Assembly (NCBI GenBank): GCA_964409645.1
Contig: CAYPEK010000008.1
Span: 4,024-68,023 of the forward strand
From: CAYPEK01 sp964409645
GTDB lineage: Bacteria; UBP15; UBA6099
Reading direction: 5' to 3'
DNA: 64,000 nt
In this document: positions 17,854-26,359 of the stretch, piece by piece
How the letters are laid out: every line of letters begins with the position of its first letter
Position numbering within the stretch: position 1 is the first letter of the stretch
The notes under the pieces: model-generated
Database searches by the model: none
Seen by the model: only the letters and a program-made list of their open reading frames with translations
What the model was told of the DNA's origin: nothing
Made by a program: the position numbers and the translations under genes

Positions 17854-18873
17854 ATGAAACGGATAATGATATTTGCGGCGGCGCTGATTCTTTGTATGGC
17901 GCTTCACGCGGCGGCGGCCGAGGTTTCGCCTTACGCGGTGCTGAATGTGGACCGCAACGAGAAGTCGGGCGAGGTAAAGCTCACGTTGACTGTTACGGGC
18001 GTGAAGCCCGGCGGCACGACGATCACGAAAACGGCGCCGGACGGCGTCGCGAAATGGGACAAGTTCGACAAGTGGTACGAGGAGCTTTTCGGGATAACGT
18101 ATCTTTCGGACGACTACGGGCGGCTGTGGAAGCAGCTCCATCAGAGGGGCACATCGTTCGCGAAGGAGTTCTTCGATGCGGAAATGCTCGAAGCGGTGAA
18201 GGGCGCTAAGCTGCTGGTGGTTGTGGATGCGGTGCGCCCGTTCCCGGCGGACGTTTTCCGGTTCGGCGACAAGTGGCTGTTCGAGATAGTGCCGATTGTC
18301 CACTCGACGAAGGCGGGCCCGAAGGATGTCGGCGACGACTACAAATATAAGACGGCGCTCGTGCTCGACTGTCAGGGCCCGAAGGACCGGGAAGGGGCGG
18401 AGGCTCCGGGCGTGGACGCGGTGATAGGCAAACTTCCCGGCGTGCCGCACAAAATGATTCTGAGTCTGACCCCGGAAGTCACGGTGAAGAATCTCGAAGA
18501 GAATTCGGCGGATGTCCTTCATATCGCGACTCATGCGGAGCCGGACGAATTTTTCCCCGGCAGGGTGAAACCGGGCATCAAGGTGGAAAAGCTCGCCAAG
18601 CTGAAACTGCGCTACCACACGATACTCTCGACGGGCTGCCTCACGGGCAACCCGCTGTTCGCGGGGGCCGCGCTGCACGACGATGTCAGGTTCGTGATCG
18701 CGTCGATGTATGTCACGTCGGGCAAGGATGGAATCAAAGTCGCCGACGTGTTCTACAAAGAGTTGTTTTCCGGCAAGACTCCGTTCGAGTCGTTCTACGA
18801 AGTGAAAAAACGGATCACCGGCCCGAAGCCGGACTTCCCGGATGTTCTCCGGTATGTGATTTATGTTAGGTGA
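17854..18873 (+). CDS. Secreted caspase-like (CHAT/clan CD type) protein
   Basis: 339 residues from ATG 17854 with GAGG nine bases upstream; a GTG at 17839 adds residues before the signal peptide and is less likely. The signal peptide is MKRIMIFAAALILCMALHAAAA. Residues about 165-335 have the clan CD layout: strand then 'VLHIATHAEPDEF' (His227), then 'YHTILSTGCLTGNPLF' (Cys262), then 'RFVIASMYVTSGKDGIKVADVFYKELFSG', like the CHAT motif in which an absent or present seat is followed by a helix. The His-Cys dyad is my inference from this pattern. Most CHAT proteins are cytoplasmic, so a secreted one is unusual. The next gene begins 38 nt downstream on the same strand. It could alternatively be a non-catalytic Rossmann-like protein. 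Confidence 0.6.
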   Translation: MKRIMIFAAALILCMALHAAAAEVSPYAVLNVDRNEKSGEVKLTLTVTGVKPGGTTITKTAPDGVAKWDKFDKWYEELFGITYLSDDYGRLWKQLHQRGTSFAKEFFDAEMLEAVKGAKLLVVVDAVRPFPADVFRFGDKWLFEIVPIVHSTKAGPKDVGDDYKYKTALVLDCQGPKDREGAEAPGVDAVIGKLPGVPHKMILSLTPEVTVKNLEENSADVLHIATHAEPDEFFPGRVKPGIKVEKLAKLKLRYHTILSTGCLTGNPLFAGAALHDDVRFVIASMYVTSGKDGIKVADVFYKELFSGKTPFESFYEVKKRITGPKPDFPDVLRYVIYVR

Positions 18874-18911
18874 CAATCGGCCGGATAAAATCTTTTCAGG
18901 AGGCTGACGAA

Positions 18912-19364
18912 ATGCTGAAATACAAACTTCTGCAACCGGAAATACTCGAAGCACTGGCGAGCGCGGGGCATAACTCGCGGGTGCTGATCGCGGACGGGAA
19001 CTATCCGTTTTCGACGACGCTCGGACGCCGTGCGCGCGCGGTGTACCTCAATCTGATGCCGGGCGTTGTGACGACGCCGCAAGTGCTCGAAGCGCTCGTG
19101 AGCGCGATCCCGGTTCAGGGCGCGTTCGTGATGCAGCCCGCGTCGAGCGGCCCATACGCGCTCCCCGGCGACCCGCCGGTATGGAACGAGTTTCGCGGCA
19201 TCTTCAAGGACGCCGGAATCGCGGTCGAACTCGAGCAGCTCGACATCCCCGGCTTCTACGCCGCAGCGGCGGGCGACGACGTGGCGCTCACAATCGCCAC
19301 CGGCGAGCAGCAGTGGTACGCGAACATCCTTCTCAGCATCGGTGCTGTGCCGAAAAAACAGTGA
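18912..19364 (+). CDS. RbsD/FucU-family sugar mutarotase
   Basis: 150 residues from ATG 18912, eight bases after AGGAGG; an in-frame start at 18870 has no ribosome site. It begins 'MLKYKLLQPEILEALASAGHNSRVLIADGNYPF', which is the RbsD/FucU signature with the conserved His after Gly (usually GHGD), and 'VYLNLMPGVVTTPQVLEALVSAIPV' is the typical core. Enzymes of this family interconvert anomers of fucose or ribose. Which sugar is used here is not decidable. The neighbours (Gfo/Idh enzyme, GH38) fit a sugar-catabolic setting. Confidence 0.88.
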   Translation: MLKYKLLQPEILEALASAGHNSRVLIADGNYPFSTTLGRRARAVYLNLMPGVVTTPQVLEALVSAIPVQGAFVMQPASSGPYALPGDPPVWNEFRGIFKDAGIAVELEQLDIPGFYAAAAGDDVALTIATGEQQWYANILLSIGAVPKKQ

Positions 19365-19692
19365 CCAGCAGCGAGTAGCGAGGATAGAGGGAAAAGCAAA
19401 AGCAAGAATATAGAATATAGCAAAAGACAAAAAGCAAAAAACGGTAGATAGTAGAATGGTAGATTAGCAGATAGGGAAAAAGACAAATAGCAACATTTGC
19501 GTTATGTAGGGCGGGGTCACCGCACCCCGCCGGTCATTAATATAAGCCGCGCGCGTCAGCAAGCGGCAGAAAAAACCGCACGATGAGGTTGCAAAGATCA
19601 AGGTGTCGGAATTCGTAGGGGCACGTTGCAACGTGCCCTTGTTAATAGAAAAATTGACAATTCGCGCGAAGAACAACCGGAGGCGTCGCTGA
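19365..19692. repeat. Composite intergenic repeat cluster
   Basis: No gene. It stacks four repeat types: AGTAGCGAGGATAGAG plus AGAATATAGAATATAG-like tracts (family E, 19366-19490), GGGCGGGGTC...GCACCCCGCC (family B, 19507-19533), GCCGCGCGCGTCAGCAAGCGG (family A, 19546-19566) and GGGGCACGTTGCAACGTGCC (family C, 19616-19638). The ribosome site of the next gene lies at the end. Confidence 0.8.
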
Positions 19693-20706
19693 ATGGAGAA
19701 TCTGAGATTCGGCATCCTGTCCACCGCAAGCGTAAACGAGTATGCGTTCCTTCCCGAAATCAAGCGGGTGCCGTGCGCGGAACTCGTCGCGGTCGCGTCG
19801 CGCGATCTGAAGCGCGCGGCGGCTTACGCCGCGAAGCACGGCATACCGGAGGCGTTCGGCGATTACGAAACACTGCTCGCCCGGGACGACGTCGATTGCA
19901 TCTACATCCCGCTGCCGGCTTCCATGCACGCGGAGTGGACAATCCGCGCGCTCGAAGCGGGCAAGCACGTGCTTTGCGAGAAACCGGCCACGGCGAACGC
20001 GGTGGAAGCCCGCGCGGTGGCCGCCAAGGTGAAGGAGACGGGCAGGATTTACGCGGAAGCGTTCCACTACCGCTACCACCCGCTCGCGGCGAAGATCGAG
20101 GAGATCGTCCGCTCCGGCGGGGTGGGGCAGGTGAAGCACATATTCGCGGTACACGGCGTGCCGTTGCTGGATCGCAAAAAAGTTCAGTTCAGGCCGGAAC
20201 TTGCGGGCGGCGCGCTCCTCGATATCGGCTGCTATCCGGTCAACTTTGCCCGCTGGATCGCCGCGTGCGACGACGCGGAGGTGATCTCCGTACGCGCGGA
20301 TGCGACGCGGTCGGGCGTGGACGGCACAATGCGCGCCAAGCTGCGTTTCGCGAACGGGATCGAGGCGTCGGTGACGGGCAGCCTCGTTAGGTACATGCCT
20401 ATGTCGGCGCGTATCCGGGGCACGGAAGGCGAGCTTTACGTGCTCTCGCCGTTTACACCCGCGATGTACGCCGGGCCGGTCACGCTCGACTTGTACGCGA
20501 TGATCCACCGGCGCGGGGCGAGAGTGCGCAATATACGCGTTGAGACGAAAACGTCGTATTACTGCCAGCTCGAAGCGTTCTGCAACGCGGTACGGGACGG
20601 CGTACAGCCGCCGACCGGCGCGGACGAAGCTGTTGCTAATATGCAATTGATAGATGCGATATACGAAAAGGCGGGCATGAAAGCGGCCGCCGGGGCTACT
20701 TCCTGA
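19693..20706 (+). CDS. Gfo/Idh/MocA family oxidoreductase
   Basis: 337 residues from ATG 19693, preceded by GGAGG. It has the family layout: N-terminal Rossmann fold ('LRFGILSTASVNEYAFLPEIKRVPCAELVAVASRDLKRA'), in which the dinucleotide Gly motif is weak, then 'YIPLPASMHAEWTIRALEAGKHVLCEKPATANAVEA' with the invariant EKP, and 'EAFHYRYHPLAAKIEEIV' at the start of the C-terminal domain; 'DIGCYPVNFARW' is the conserved D-x-x-x-H/Y region. These enzymes are NAD(P)-dependent sugar or inositol dehydrogenases or reductases. The last 11 bases overlap the convergent DUF4097 gene. Substrate unknown. Confidence 0.9.
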   Translation: MENLRFGILSTASVNEYAFLPEIKRVPCAELVAVASRDLKRAAAYAAKHGIPEAFGDYETLLARDDVDCIYIPLPASMHAEWTIRALEAGKHVLCEKPATANAVEARAVAAKVKETGRIYAEAFHYRYHPLAAKIEEIVRSGGVGQVKHIFAVHGVPLLDRKKVQFRPELAGGALLDIGCYPVNFARWIAACDDAEVISVRADATRSGVDGTMRAKLRFANGIEASVTGSLVRYMPMSARIRGTEGELYVLSPFTPAMYAGPVTLDLYAMIHRRGARVRNIRVETKTSYYCQLEAFCNAVRDGVQPPTGADEAVANMQLIDAIYEKAGMKAAAGATS

Positions 20707-21748
20707 ACGGCATCGGCATCCTGCCGCCCGGCCCTTGTTGAGCCGGTGTGACGACTATCGTGACTTTTCCCGAAACCGTTTTGATTTTTATGTCGGTTCC
20801 GCCCTTGCCGGACCGGAATATCTTCGCGCCGTCCTGACCGTCCTCGGTGCGCAGTCGCGCCACGCCGGTGTCGATCTCTCCCGTCGTTGTTTTCACCTCG
20901 AACGTAGCGTTGATGTCCTCCGGCACACGGATTGTCACGCCTCCGCTCTTTGTCTCGAACGTCATGCTCTGCGCTGTTAGTTTCGATGCCTCGAAATCGA
21001 TCCGGCCCGAGACGCTCACAGCCTGAACCGTCTCCGGGCAGCCGGATATCTCGATGTTGCCGGTTGTCGTCTTAGCTGAGACCGGCCCTTTTACGGATTT
21101 GACCTTTATTCCGCCCGAGACCGTTTCGGCGGTCACGGCGCCGTCGTATCTCGCCGCATCGATTGTGCCGCTCACCGTCTTGAGCCGGAGCTGAGTCGAT
21201 GTCGGCGCGCGCAGTTCGTAATCGACGAACCCCGCCGGATGTGTGCCGCCGCTTTTAGGCAACTTGGTTGATACCTCGACTCTGTCCGACGGTGCGGAGA
21301 TCGAGATCCCGACCCGCTGCGCTTCAAGCCGCGCTTCGTCTAAAGTGCGCCCGAATCCCGTCCGCAGCCCGCGGACCTGAAGCGCGTCCTTGTCTCCGGG
21401 CCGAGTGTAAATGCTTCCCGAAATTTCGCTCAGAATCAGCAGCCCGCCCTCGACATTCCACGAGACTTTCTGCTTGTCGGTATAGGTGTATCGCTGGAAC
21501 TGAGGCTCGGTCTCCGGCGTGATCTTCACGAGCGATTTGTCTGCTTCGTCTCCTTTGCCGCCGGGTGGCGGGCCACCCTGTTTTCCGGGTGGGCTCCCGG
21601 AAGGCGGGCCGGACCCGGCATCCGCCGCCACGGTTGCGCCGGACAACATGGCGACAAACAGCAACAGCAACGCCGCAAACGACAGCGCTTTCGATATTTT
21701 TGCGAGATGACTTCCGCGAATATTTTTTATGTCGAAAATTATTTTCAT
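20696..21748 (-). CDS. Exported DUF4097 family beta-strand repeat protein
   Basis: 350 residues from ATG 21748; the ribosome site (GGAAGAG) is modest. A short charged N-terminus is followed by a hydrophobic helix at about 20-42 that serves as signal or anchor, then a Pro/Gly-rich linker. From about 80 on, short strands recur every ~22 residues ('TVSGTIDAARYDGAVTAETVSGGIKVKSVKGPVSAKTTTGNIEISG'), the DUF4097/adhesin pattern of a right-handed beta-helix or trefoil. Its role is unknown; related proteins are thought to be adhesin-like or structural. It lies 33 nt downstream of the GH38 gene on the same strand, probably in one operon. Confidence 0.85.
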   Translation of the reverse strand: MKIIFDIKNIRGSHLAKISKALSFAALLLLFVAMLSGATVAADAGSGPPSGSPPGKQGGPPPGGKGDEADKSLVKITPETEPQFQRYTYTDKQKVSWNVEGGLLILSEISGSIYTRPGDKDALQVRGLRTGFGRTLDEARLEAQRVGISISAPSDRVEVSTKLPKSGGTHPAGFVDYELRAPTSTQLRLKTVSGTIDAARYDGAVTAETVSGGIKVKSVKGPVSAKTTTGNIEISGCPETVQAVSVSGRIDFEASKLTAQSMTFETKSGGVTIRVPEDINATFEVKTTTGEIDTGVARLRTEDGQDGAKIFRSGKGGTDIKIKTVSGKVTIVVTPAQQGPGGRMPMPFRK

Positions 21749-21781
21749 TAATTTCTCTTCCGTACTATTACCTTTAGACAG

Positions 21782-24475
21782 CTATTTCTTCTTTTTCTTC
21801 CCGTTGGCTGCGGTTTCCTTTTTCGTTTCGAGCGCGTAGGAGGCGATTTCCCACGGCGAGAGCTTGTCCGGCACGCCGCCGGGCCTCACGCGAACCGCTT
21901 TGCCTTTGTCGTCCTCCGTCGCGTTGATCTTTTTGCACGACACGGTTTTGAGTCCCGCCGCGGAGAGTTTCACGGCCGCGCCGCGCCCGTGCGAGTCGTA
22001 GAACCTCGCCACCAGCCGGTCGCTCTTCTCGGCCTTCTTCAGTGCGACGAGCACCGCCGCAGGGTCCGCGCCGGTCTCGAAAAGTGTCGCGCGCCGCCCC
22101 AGCAGCCCGTTGCGTTTCGGAGATGCCACCACTTCGACGGGTGTGTTGAACGCAAGCCCGACGGCGGGCAGGTCCGCCGCGCTCCAGTCGCCTTCGTGGG
22201 GAAGCACGGAATACGCGAACACGTGGTGGCCGCGCTCCCAGCAGTCCGCTTCGCGCATGAAATTCAGGAACGGAACGAGGTGGTCGGGAATGTTGATGCC
22301 TCGGTGCTCGTCCGGGCAGCCCTCGCTCGACCACTCGCGCAGCACGATGCCGTGGTGTTTGTACAGCGCCCATTCGCTGTGCTGGAGGCCGCGCTTGAAC
22401 AAGTCCGCCGCCTCGCGGGACGCCTTCGAGATGTCCGCGTAATTCTTAATCAGATAGCGCAGATAGCCCGGGCCGAGCACGGACACGCTCCGGAACAAGA
22501 TGAGGCCGAGCGAATCGCGTTCGGCGTCCATTCCGGGGTTGCCCCGGTTGATCACCGCCAACCCGCGGCGGCCGTTCGAGATGTCCGCCCATGTCTGGGC
22601 GCACCAGTGGCCGGGCTCGCGCGGCTGCGAGTAGAACGGCGTCTCGAACACCGGTTTGCCGCTCCACGCCGGCGCGAACATCACCTTCACGCGCCGCTCC
22701 ACGCCCTTGAAGTCTATTTCCGTCTCGAAATCGACGCGCGGCGATCCCGCCGTCAGATACACGCGCCGAACGAGAGTCATTTCGTGGTGGCCGCCCCGTG
22801 CTTCGAGGCACGCGCGCAGCGGGCCGCTCTCGGCCACTCGCACTGTTGCGCGGTAGTTTTTCCCCTCCCACGTGCGCCCGGTTTTCATCACTGTCCACAG
22901 GTTGCCCGCGTCCTCTTCGACGACGATCTCGTTGCCCTGCCATTTAGACGTACCAAGCGTTTCGCAGCCCGCTTTTTTGTCGAAGATCGAGACGACGTTT
23001 CCCGTCCGGCGGTCGAGCTCGACGCGTACGAATTCATTTTCCATCTTCAGGCCGGACACCGAAAGCGGCGGCGTCTTCGCCTTTGCCGGCGTTCCCTGTT
23101 TGATGTTGACAACGCCGAATCCGACGGGAGGCAGATCGACGCCGATCAGCAATTCATCTCCCGCGCGCTGGCAGGCGAGCGTTTCTCCGGCGGGGCCGGT
23201 GGCGACGAATTCGGTTGCGGTTTCGGCATCCTCGCCGGCCATTTCGACCGGCACCGAGATCAGTTCGTGCCGCGCGCGGTTGAGACTGTTGAACGCCACC
23301 ACCGGCTCGCCCGCGCCTCGGGTGTCCGCGAGCGCCGCGAGCGCCATGCGCGCCCCGCCTCCGGCCTTGTCGATGTTATTAAACGCTATGTCGTAGCGGT
23401 TCATCGTCGCGCGATAAACCTTGTCCGTGCCGGTGCCGCAGATTATGTCGTGAAAATCGTTTTCGAGAATATTTTCCCACGCGGTGTCGAGTTCCCCGGC
23501 GGGATATTCGATCAGTCCGTTCGCCCACGCGAGCGCCGCCCATTTCTCCGCGTCGAGTATGCCGTACTGCGATTTGCGGCAGGCCTTTTTGACCTTCTCG
23601 CGGGATTCGTAGCAGCCGGTAAGCAGCGGGTTCAGTTCGGTCTTGATTACGGGCAGTTCGTCGAGGTCCGTCCCGCGCAGTTCGTCGAAAAAGCGTTCCG
23701 GCAGCGAGAACTCGATGTGCGGGTCCGCGCCTTTTTCGTTCCATTCGCGCACGAGCGGCATCCACTTCGCGAGCGGCACGCAGAAGTCGGTGCCGAACGG
23801 AAACATGAGGAAGTCCGTCTGTACGCGAGGCGTTTCGTATTCGATGCGGTTAAGCAACTCGTGTTTGAACGTGCGCGGCGTCAGTGTCTCCTCGGGCATC
23901 GGCGAGAAGCCGATGTAGTGGCCGGAGAACCAGTTGCAGAGGACGCGCGAACCGTCAGGCGATTCGAGGAAGAAGTGCTGCGGAGCTTTCGGGTCGCGCC
24001 AGTTCTGCACGCCGCGCGCGAACACGAACTGGTCGAGCCCTGCGCGAACGAGTATCTGTGGGAACTGGGCCGGGTGGCCGAACACGTCGATCTCCCACGC
24101 GGTTTTCACCTTGCCGCCCACCTCGTCTTCGAGGAACCGCTTGCCGTAGATGTACTGGCGTGCGAGCGCCTCGCCGGTGGGGATGTTCTCGTCCGGGGAG
24201 CAGAACGTGCCGCCGACGAGCTCGATTCGCCCTTCGGCAACCCATTTTCTTATTTTGTCGCGCACTTCGGGCTTCGCGATCCAGTACGGCCGCAGCCCGA
24301 GCGCCTGATCGATCACATAAGTGAATTCCGGGTGCTTGTCGAGAAGTTCGACCGCGCGGTCGAGGATGGCGGCCACGTCGGCGTTGTAGCCCGCCTCGGT
24401 TTTCCACCACTCGACGTCGTAATGGTAGTGCGGAACGGCGAAGATTTTTTTAATCCTGCTGTTTTTCGCGGCCAT
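21782..24475 (-). CDS. GH38 alpha-mannosidase
   Basis: 897 residues from ATG 24475 with AAGGGG upstream; the frame opens at 24517 but has no ribosome site there. N-terminal catalytic domain: 'VPHYHYDVEWWKTEAGY' (His and Asp zinc ligands of the family's HxHxD-type motif), 'TAWEIDVFGHPAQFPQILVRAGLDQFVFAR', which holds the nucleophile Asp in the D-x-F-G-H motif, and 'NDFHDIICGTGTDKVY' (His-Asp). Residues about 380-890 are the mannosidase middle and C-terminal beta domains. No signal peptide, so probably cytoplasmic. It removes alpha-mannose from oligosaccharides that were imported or generated internally. The DUF4097 gene follows. Confidence 0.93.
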   Translation of the reverse strand: MAAKNSRIKKIFAVPHYHYDVEWWKTEAGYNADVAAILDRAVELLDKHPEFTYVIDQALGLRPYWIAKPEVRDKIRKWVAEGRIELVGGTFCSPDENIPTGEALARQYIYGKRFLEDEVGGKVKTAWEIDVFGHPAQFPQILVRAGLDQFVFARGVQNWRDPKAPQHFFLESPDGSRVLCNWFSGHYIGFSPMPEETLTPRTFKHELLNRIEYETPRVQTDFLMFPFGTDFCVPLAKWMPLVREWNEKGADPHIEFSLPERFFDELRGTDLDELPVIKTELNPLLTGCYESREKVKKACRKSQYGILDAEKWAALAWANGLIEYPAGELDTAWENILENDFHDIICGTGTDKVYRATMNRYDIAFNNIDKAGGGARMALAALADTRGAGEPVVAFNSLNRARHELISVPVEMAGEDAETATEFVATGPAGETLACQRAGDELLIGVDLPPVGFGVVNIKQGTPAKAKTPPLSVSGLKMENEFVRVELDRRTGNVVSIFDKKAGCETLGTSKWQGNEIVVEEDAGNLWTVMKTGRTWEGKNYRATVRVAESGPLRACLEARGGHHEMTLVRRVYLTAGSPRVDFETEIDFKGVERRVKVMFAPAWSGKPVFETPFYSQPREPGHWCAQTWADISNGRRGLAVINRGNPGMDAERDSLGLILFRSVSVLGPGYLRYLIKNYADISKASREAADLFKRGLQHSEWALYKHHGIVLREWSSEGCPDEHRGINIPDHLVPFLNFMREADCWERGHHVFAYSVLPHEGDWSAADLPAVGLAFNTPVEVVASPKRNGLLGRRATLFETGADPAAVLVALKKAEKSDRLVARFYDSHGRGAAVKLSAAGLKTVSCKKINATEDDKGKAVRVRPGGVPDKLSPWEIASYALETKKETAANGKKKKK

Positions 24476-24566
24476 CGCGAACCCCTTTCCGCGCCGCACG
24501 GCGGCGCCCGGACTCATTGCTAATCTTATTATTTTAAATGTATTACGGCAATCTTTAGAAAAGAGT

Positions 24567-24691
24567 GGTGTCGGGCCGTGAATTGGGAATTGAGAAGTAT
24601 CAGGAAAAAGCTTGTCAGCCTATATATAACTGAACGGCAAATAAATAACGATACTTTCAAAGTCTCAATTCCCGATTCACGGCCCGACACC
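24567..24691. mobile_element. MITE-like element with 29-bp terminal inverted repeats
   Basis: Left arm 24567-24595 (starts GGTGTCGGGCCGTGAATTGG) and right arm 24663-24691 match as reverse complements at 28 of 29 positions. The 67-nt centre has no open frame. It sits between the divergent GH38 and flippase genes. This is the form of a non-autonomous MITE or REP-type element; no transposase is in the window. Confidence 0.6.
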
Positions 24692-24702
24692 AAATTCTCC
24701 AT

Positions 24703-24732
24703 TTGATGGCGATGCTCGTGTTATGATAGAAT
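24703..24732 (+). promoter_or_regulatory. Possible promoter for the flippase gene
   Basis: TTGATG (24703-24708), an 18-nt spacer and TAGAAT (24727-24732) with a preceding TG (extended -10), about 32 nt before the ATG. The -35 lies 12 nt beyond the MITE-like right arm. Confidence 0.4.
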
Positions 24733-24763
24733 GACGCACGGGAGACTTGATGCGGAATAAACG

Positions 24764-26188
24764 ATGACGATCTCACACCGAGTGGCAAAAAACACGGCGT
24801 TTTTGACGGTTGACAATGCGGTCAGCCGCGTGCTCGGATTCGTTGTTAAAATCCTGCTCTTCAGGCTCCTCACACTGAACGAATACGGGCTTTTCACATA
24901 CGCGTTTTCATTCACGCAGTTGTTTTTCGTCGTGGCCGACATGGGCCTCGAATACTACACGATACGCGAGGTTGCGCGGGACCGCGAAGGAGCGCGCGCG
25001 TATGTCGGAAAGATACTGCCGCTCAAGCTGTTGCTGTTTGTCGTCGCGGTCGCGGTCACCGTCGCGGCGGCGTTCGCGGTGAAGGACGGATCGGCGAGGG
25101 CGCTCATCACGATTTTCGCACTGTACACGTTCGGCAGGACGTTCTTCACTTTTTTCGAGGGCGTGATAAAAGGCTTCGAGAAGATGGGCCCGGCGGCGGC
25201 GTTCTCGATACTCGAATCGCTGCTCGTCGTTCTTTTCGTGGTTGCGCTCATCAGGCGCGGCGACAGCGCGGTCAAAGTCGGCGTCTGGTACTGCATAACA
25301 CTCACGGCGGCGATGGTTCCCGCGGCCGTTTACGCGGTGCGCCTGACGGGTTTGCCGCGGCTCCGGTTCGACACCGGATTCTGGAAGCGGACGCTTGTGA
25401 CGAGCTGGCCTTTCGCGGCCTCGATCGTCGCGGTTCTGGTCCACAGCAACGTGGACATCGTGATGGTGAAATTCTTCAAGGGGCCGGATCAGGTTGCGCT
25501 CTACAATCCGGGAATTCTTATTCTCACGAGCATCGGGATAATCCAGTCGAGCCTTTCGGTGGCGATATACCCCGTGATCTCGCGAATGCACGGCAACGAG
25601 CCGGAAGCGCTCGGAGTTACGTACGAGAAGACGTTCAAGCTGCTGACGCTCGCCGGGCTGCCGTTCTACACCGGCGCGGCGATTCTGGCGAAGCCGCTTC
25701 TGTTGTTGCTGTTCGGCCCGAAAGCGGCGGCCGGAGCGGACGCGATGACGATTCTCTGCGCCGCTTATTTCTTTATCAACTACGCGAGCTTCTACGCGAC
25801 ATTCGCGGCCGGAATCGACAAGCAGAAATACTACGTTCAGATAAACATCATCAGCGTGATCGTGAACATTCTGATCAATCTCGTTTTCATTCCCAAGTGG
25901 GGAATCAAGGGCGCGAGCGCGGCCACCGTGCTGAGCACGGCGTTTCTCACATTATGGGTTCATTTCACGGTGATGAGGCAGTACCGCAAATTTAATGTCG
26001 GCGTATTTCTGGCGAAGGTCGCCGCGGTACTGATCGTCATGTCGGCGGCCGCGTATTGGTTGCGCGGCGTCAACCTCTTTCTTGCGGTCGGCGCGGGCGG
26101 AGCCGTTTACGCGGTGGGCATATTGCTTCTCAAACCGTACTCGAAAGATGACCTCCTGCTCATTAAAAAAGCGTTCCGGAACCGGTGA
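24764..26188 (+). CDS. Polysaccharide/lipid-linked oligosaccharide flippase (Wzx-like, MATE/MOP)
   Basis: 474 residues from ATG 24764. It has about 12-14 hydrophobic segments in the MOP exporter layout and starts with the family's 'SHRVAKNTAFLTVDNAVSRVLGFVVKILLFRLLTLNEYGLFTYAFSFTQLF'. Wzx-type proteins flip undecaprenyl-linked sugars across the inner membrane for O-antigen, capsule or glycan assembly. No glycosyltransferase or Wzy is adjacent. It stands alone between the MITE-like element and a repeat cluster, divergent from GH38. Confidence 0.88.
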   Translation: MTISHRVAKNTAFLTVDNAVSRVLGFVVKILLFRLLTLNEYGLFTYAFSFTQLFFVVADMGLEYYTIREVARDREGARAYVGKILPLKLLLFVVAVAVTVAAAFAVKDGSARALITIFALYTFGRTFFTFFEGVIKGFEKMGPAAAFSILESLLVVLFVVALIRRGDSAVKVGVWYCITLTAAMVPAAVYAVRLTGLPRLRFDTGFWKRTLVTSWPFAASIVAVLVHSNVDIVMVKFFKGPDQVALYNPGILILTSIGIIQSSLSVAIYPVISRMHGNEPEALGVTYEKTFKLLTLAGLPFYTGAAILAKPLLLLLFGPKAAAGADAMTILCAAYFFINYASFYATFAAGIDKQKYYVQINIISVIVNILINLVFIPKWGIKGASAATVLSTAFLTLWVHFTVMRQYRKFNVGVFLAKVAAVLIVMSAAAYWLRGVNLFLAVGAGGAVYAVGILLLKPYSKDDLLLIKKAFRNR

Positions 26189-26220
26189 ATCGGAGGCCGG
26201 TGAAGGGCATAAGGTAATCA

Positions 26221-26358
26221 GATCCGCGCGCGCCAGAGCGCGGCCTTTCTTTCCTTTGTGTCTTGGTGCCTTTGTGGTGATTTGTATAAACGAAGTAACA
26301 CGAAAAGGTGGTATTCGGTCTTTTTCCTTATGTTCTCGCTACTCTATCCTCGCTGCTT
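26221..26358. repeat. Composite repeat cluster
   Basis: A family A-like GATCCGCGCGCGCCAGAGCG (26221-26243), a TTTGTGTCTTGGTGCCTTTG tract (26257-26280, family D, also at 49092-49117 and 49236-49262), and the reverse complement of family E (CTACTCTATCCTCGCTGC, 26339-26357). No gene. Confidence 0.7.
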
Positions 26359-26359
26359 C

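Noticed and set aside
17731..18954. 407-codon minus-strand frame opposite the caspase-like gene
   Set aside because: No ribosome site, and its translation is Arg/His-rich; the plus-strand protein has a signal peptide and a good ribosome site.
19366..19490. AGAATATAGAATATAG tract as CRISPR-like array
   Set aside because: Units are irregular and have no spacers of fixed length.
21989..24523. 844-codon open frame on the plus strand opposite GH38
   Set aside because: It is a shadow caused by GC-rich codons; the translation is Arg/Ala/Val-rich with no family motifs, while the minus-strand product has all GH38 motifs.
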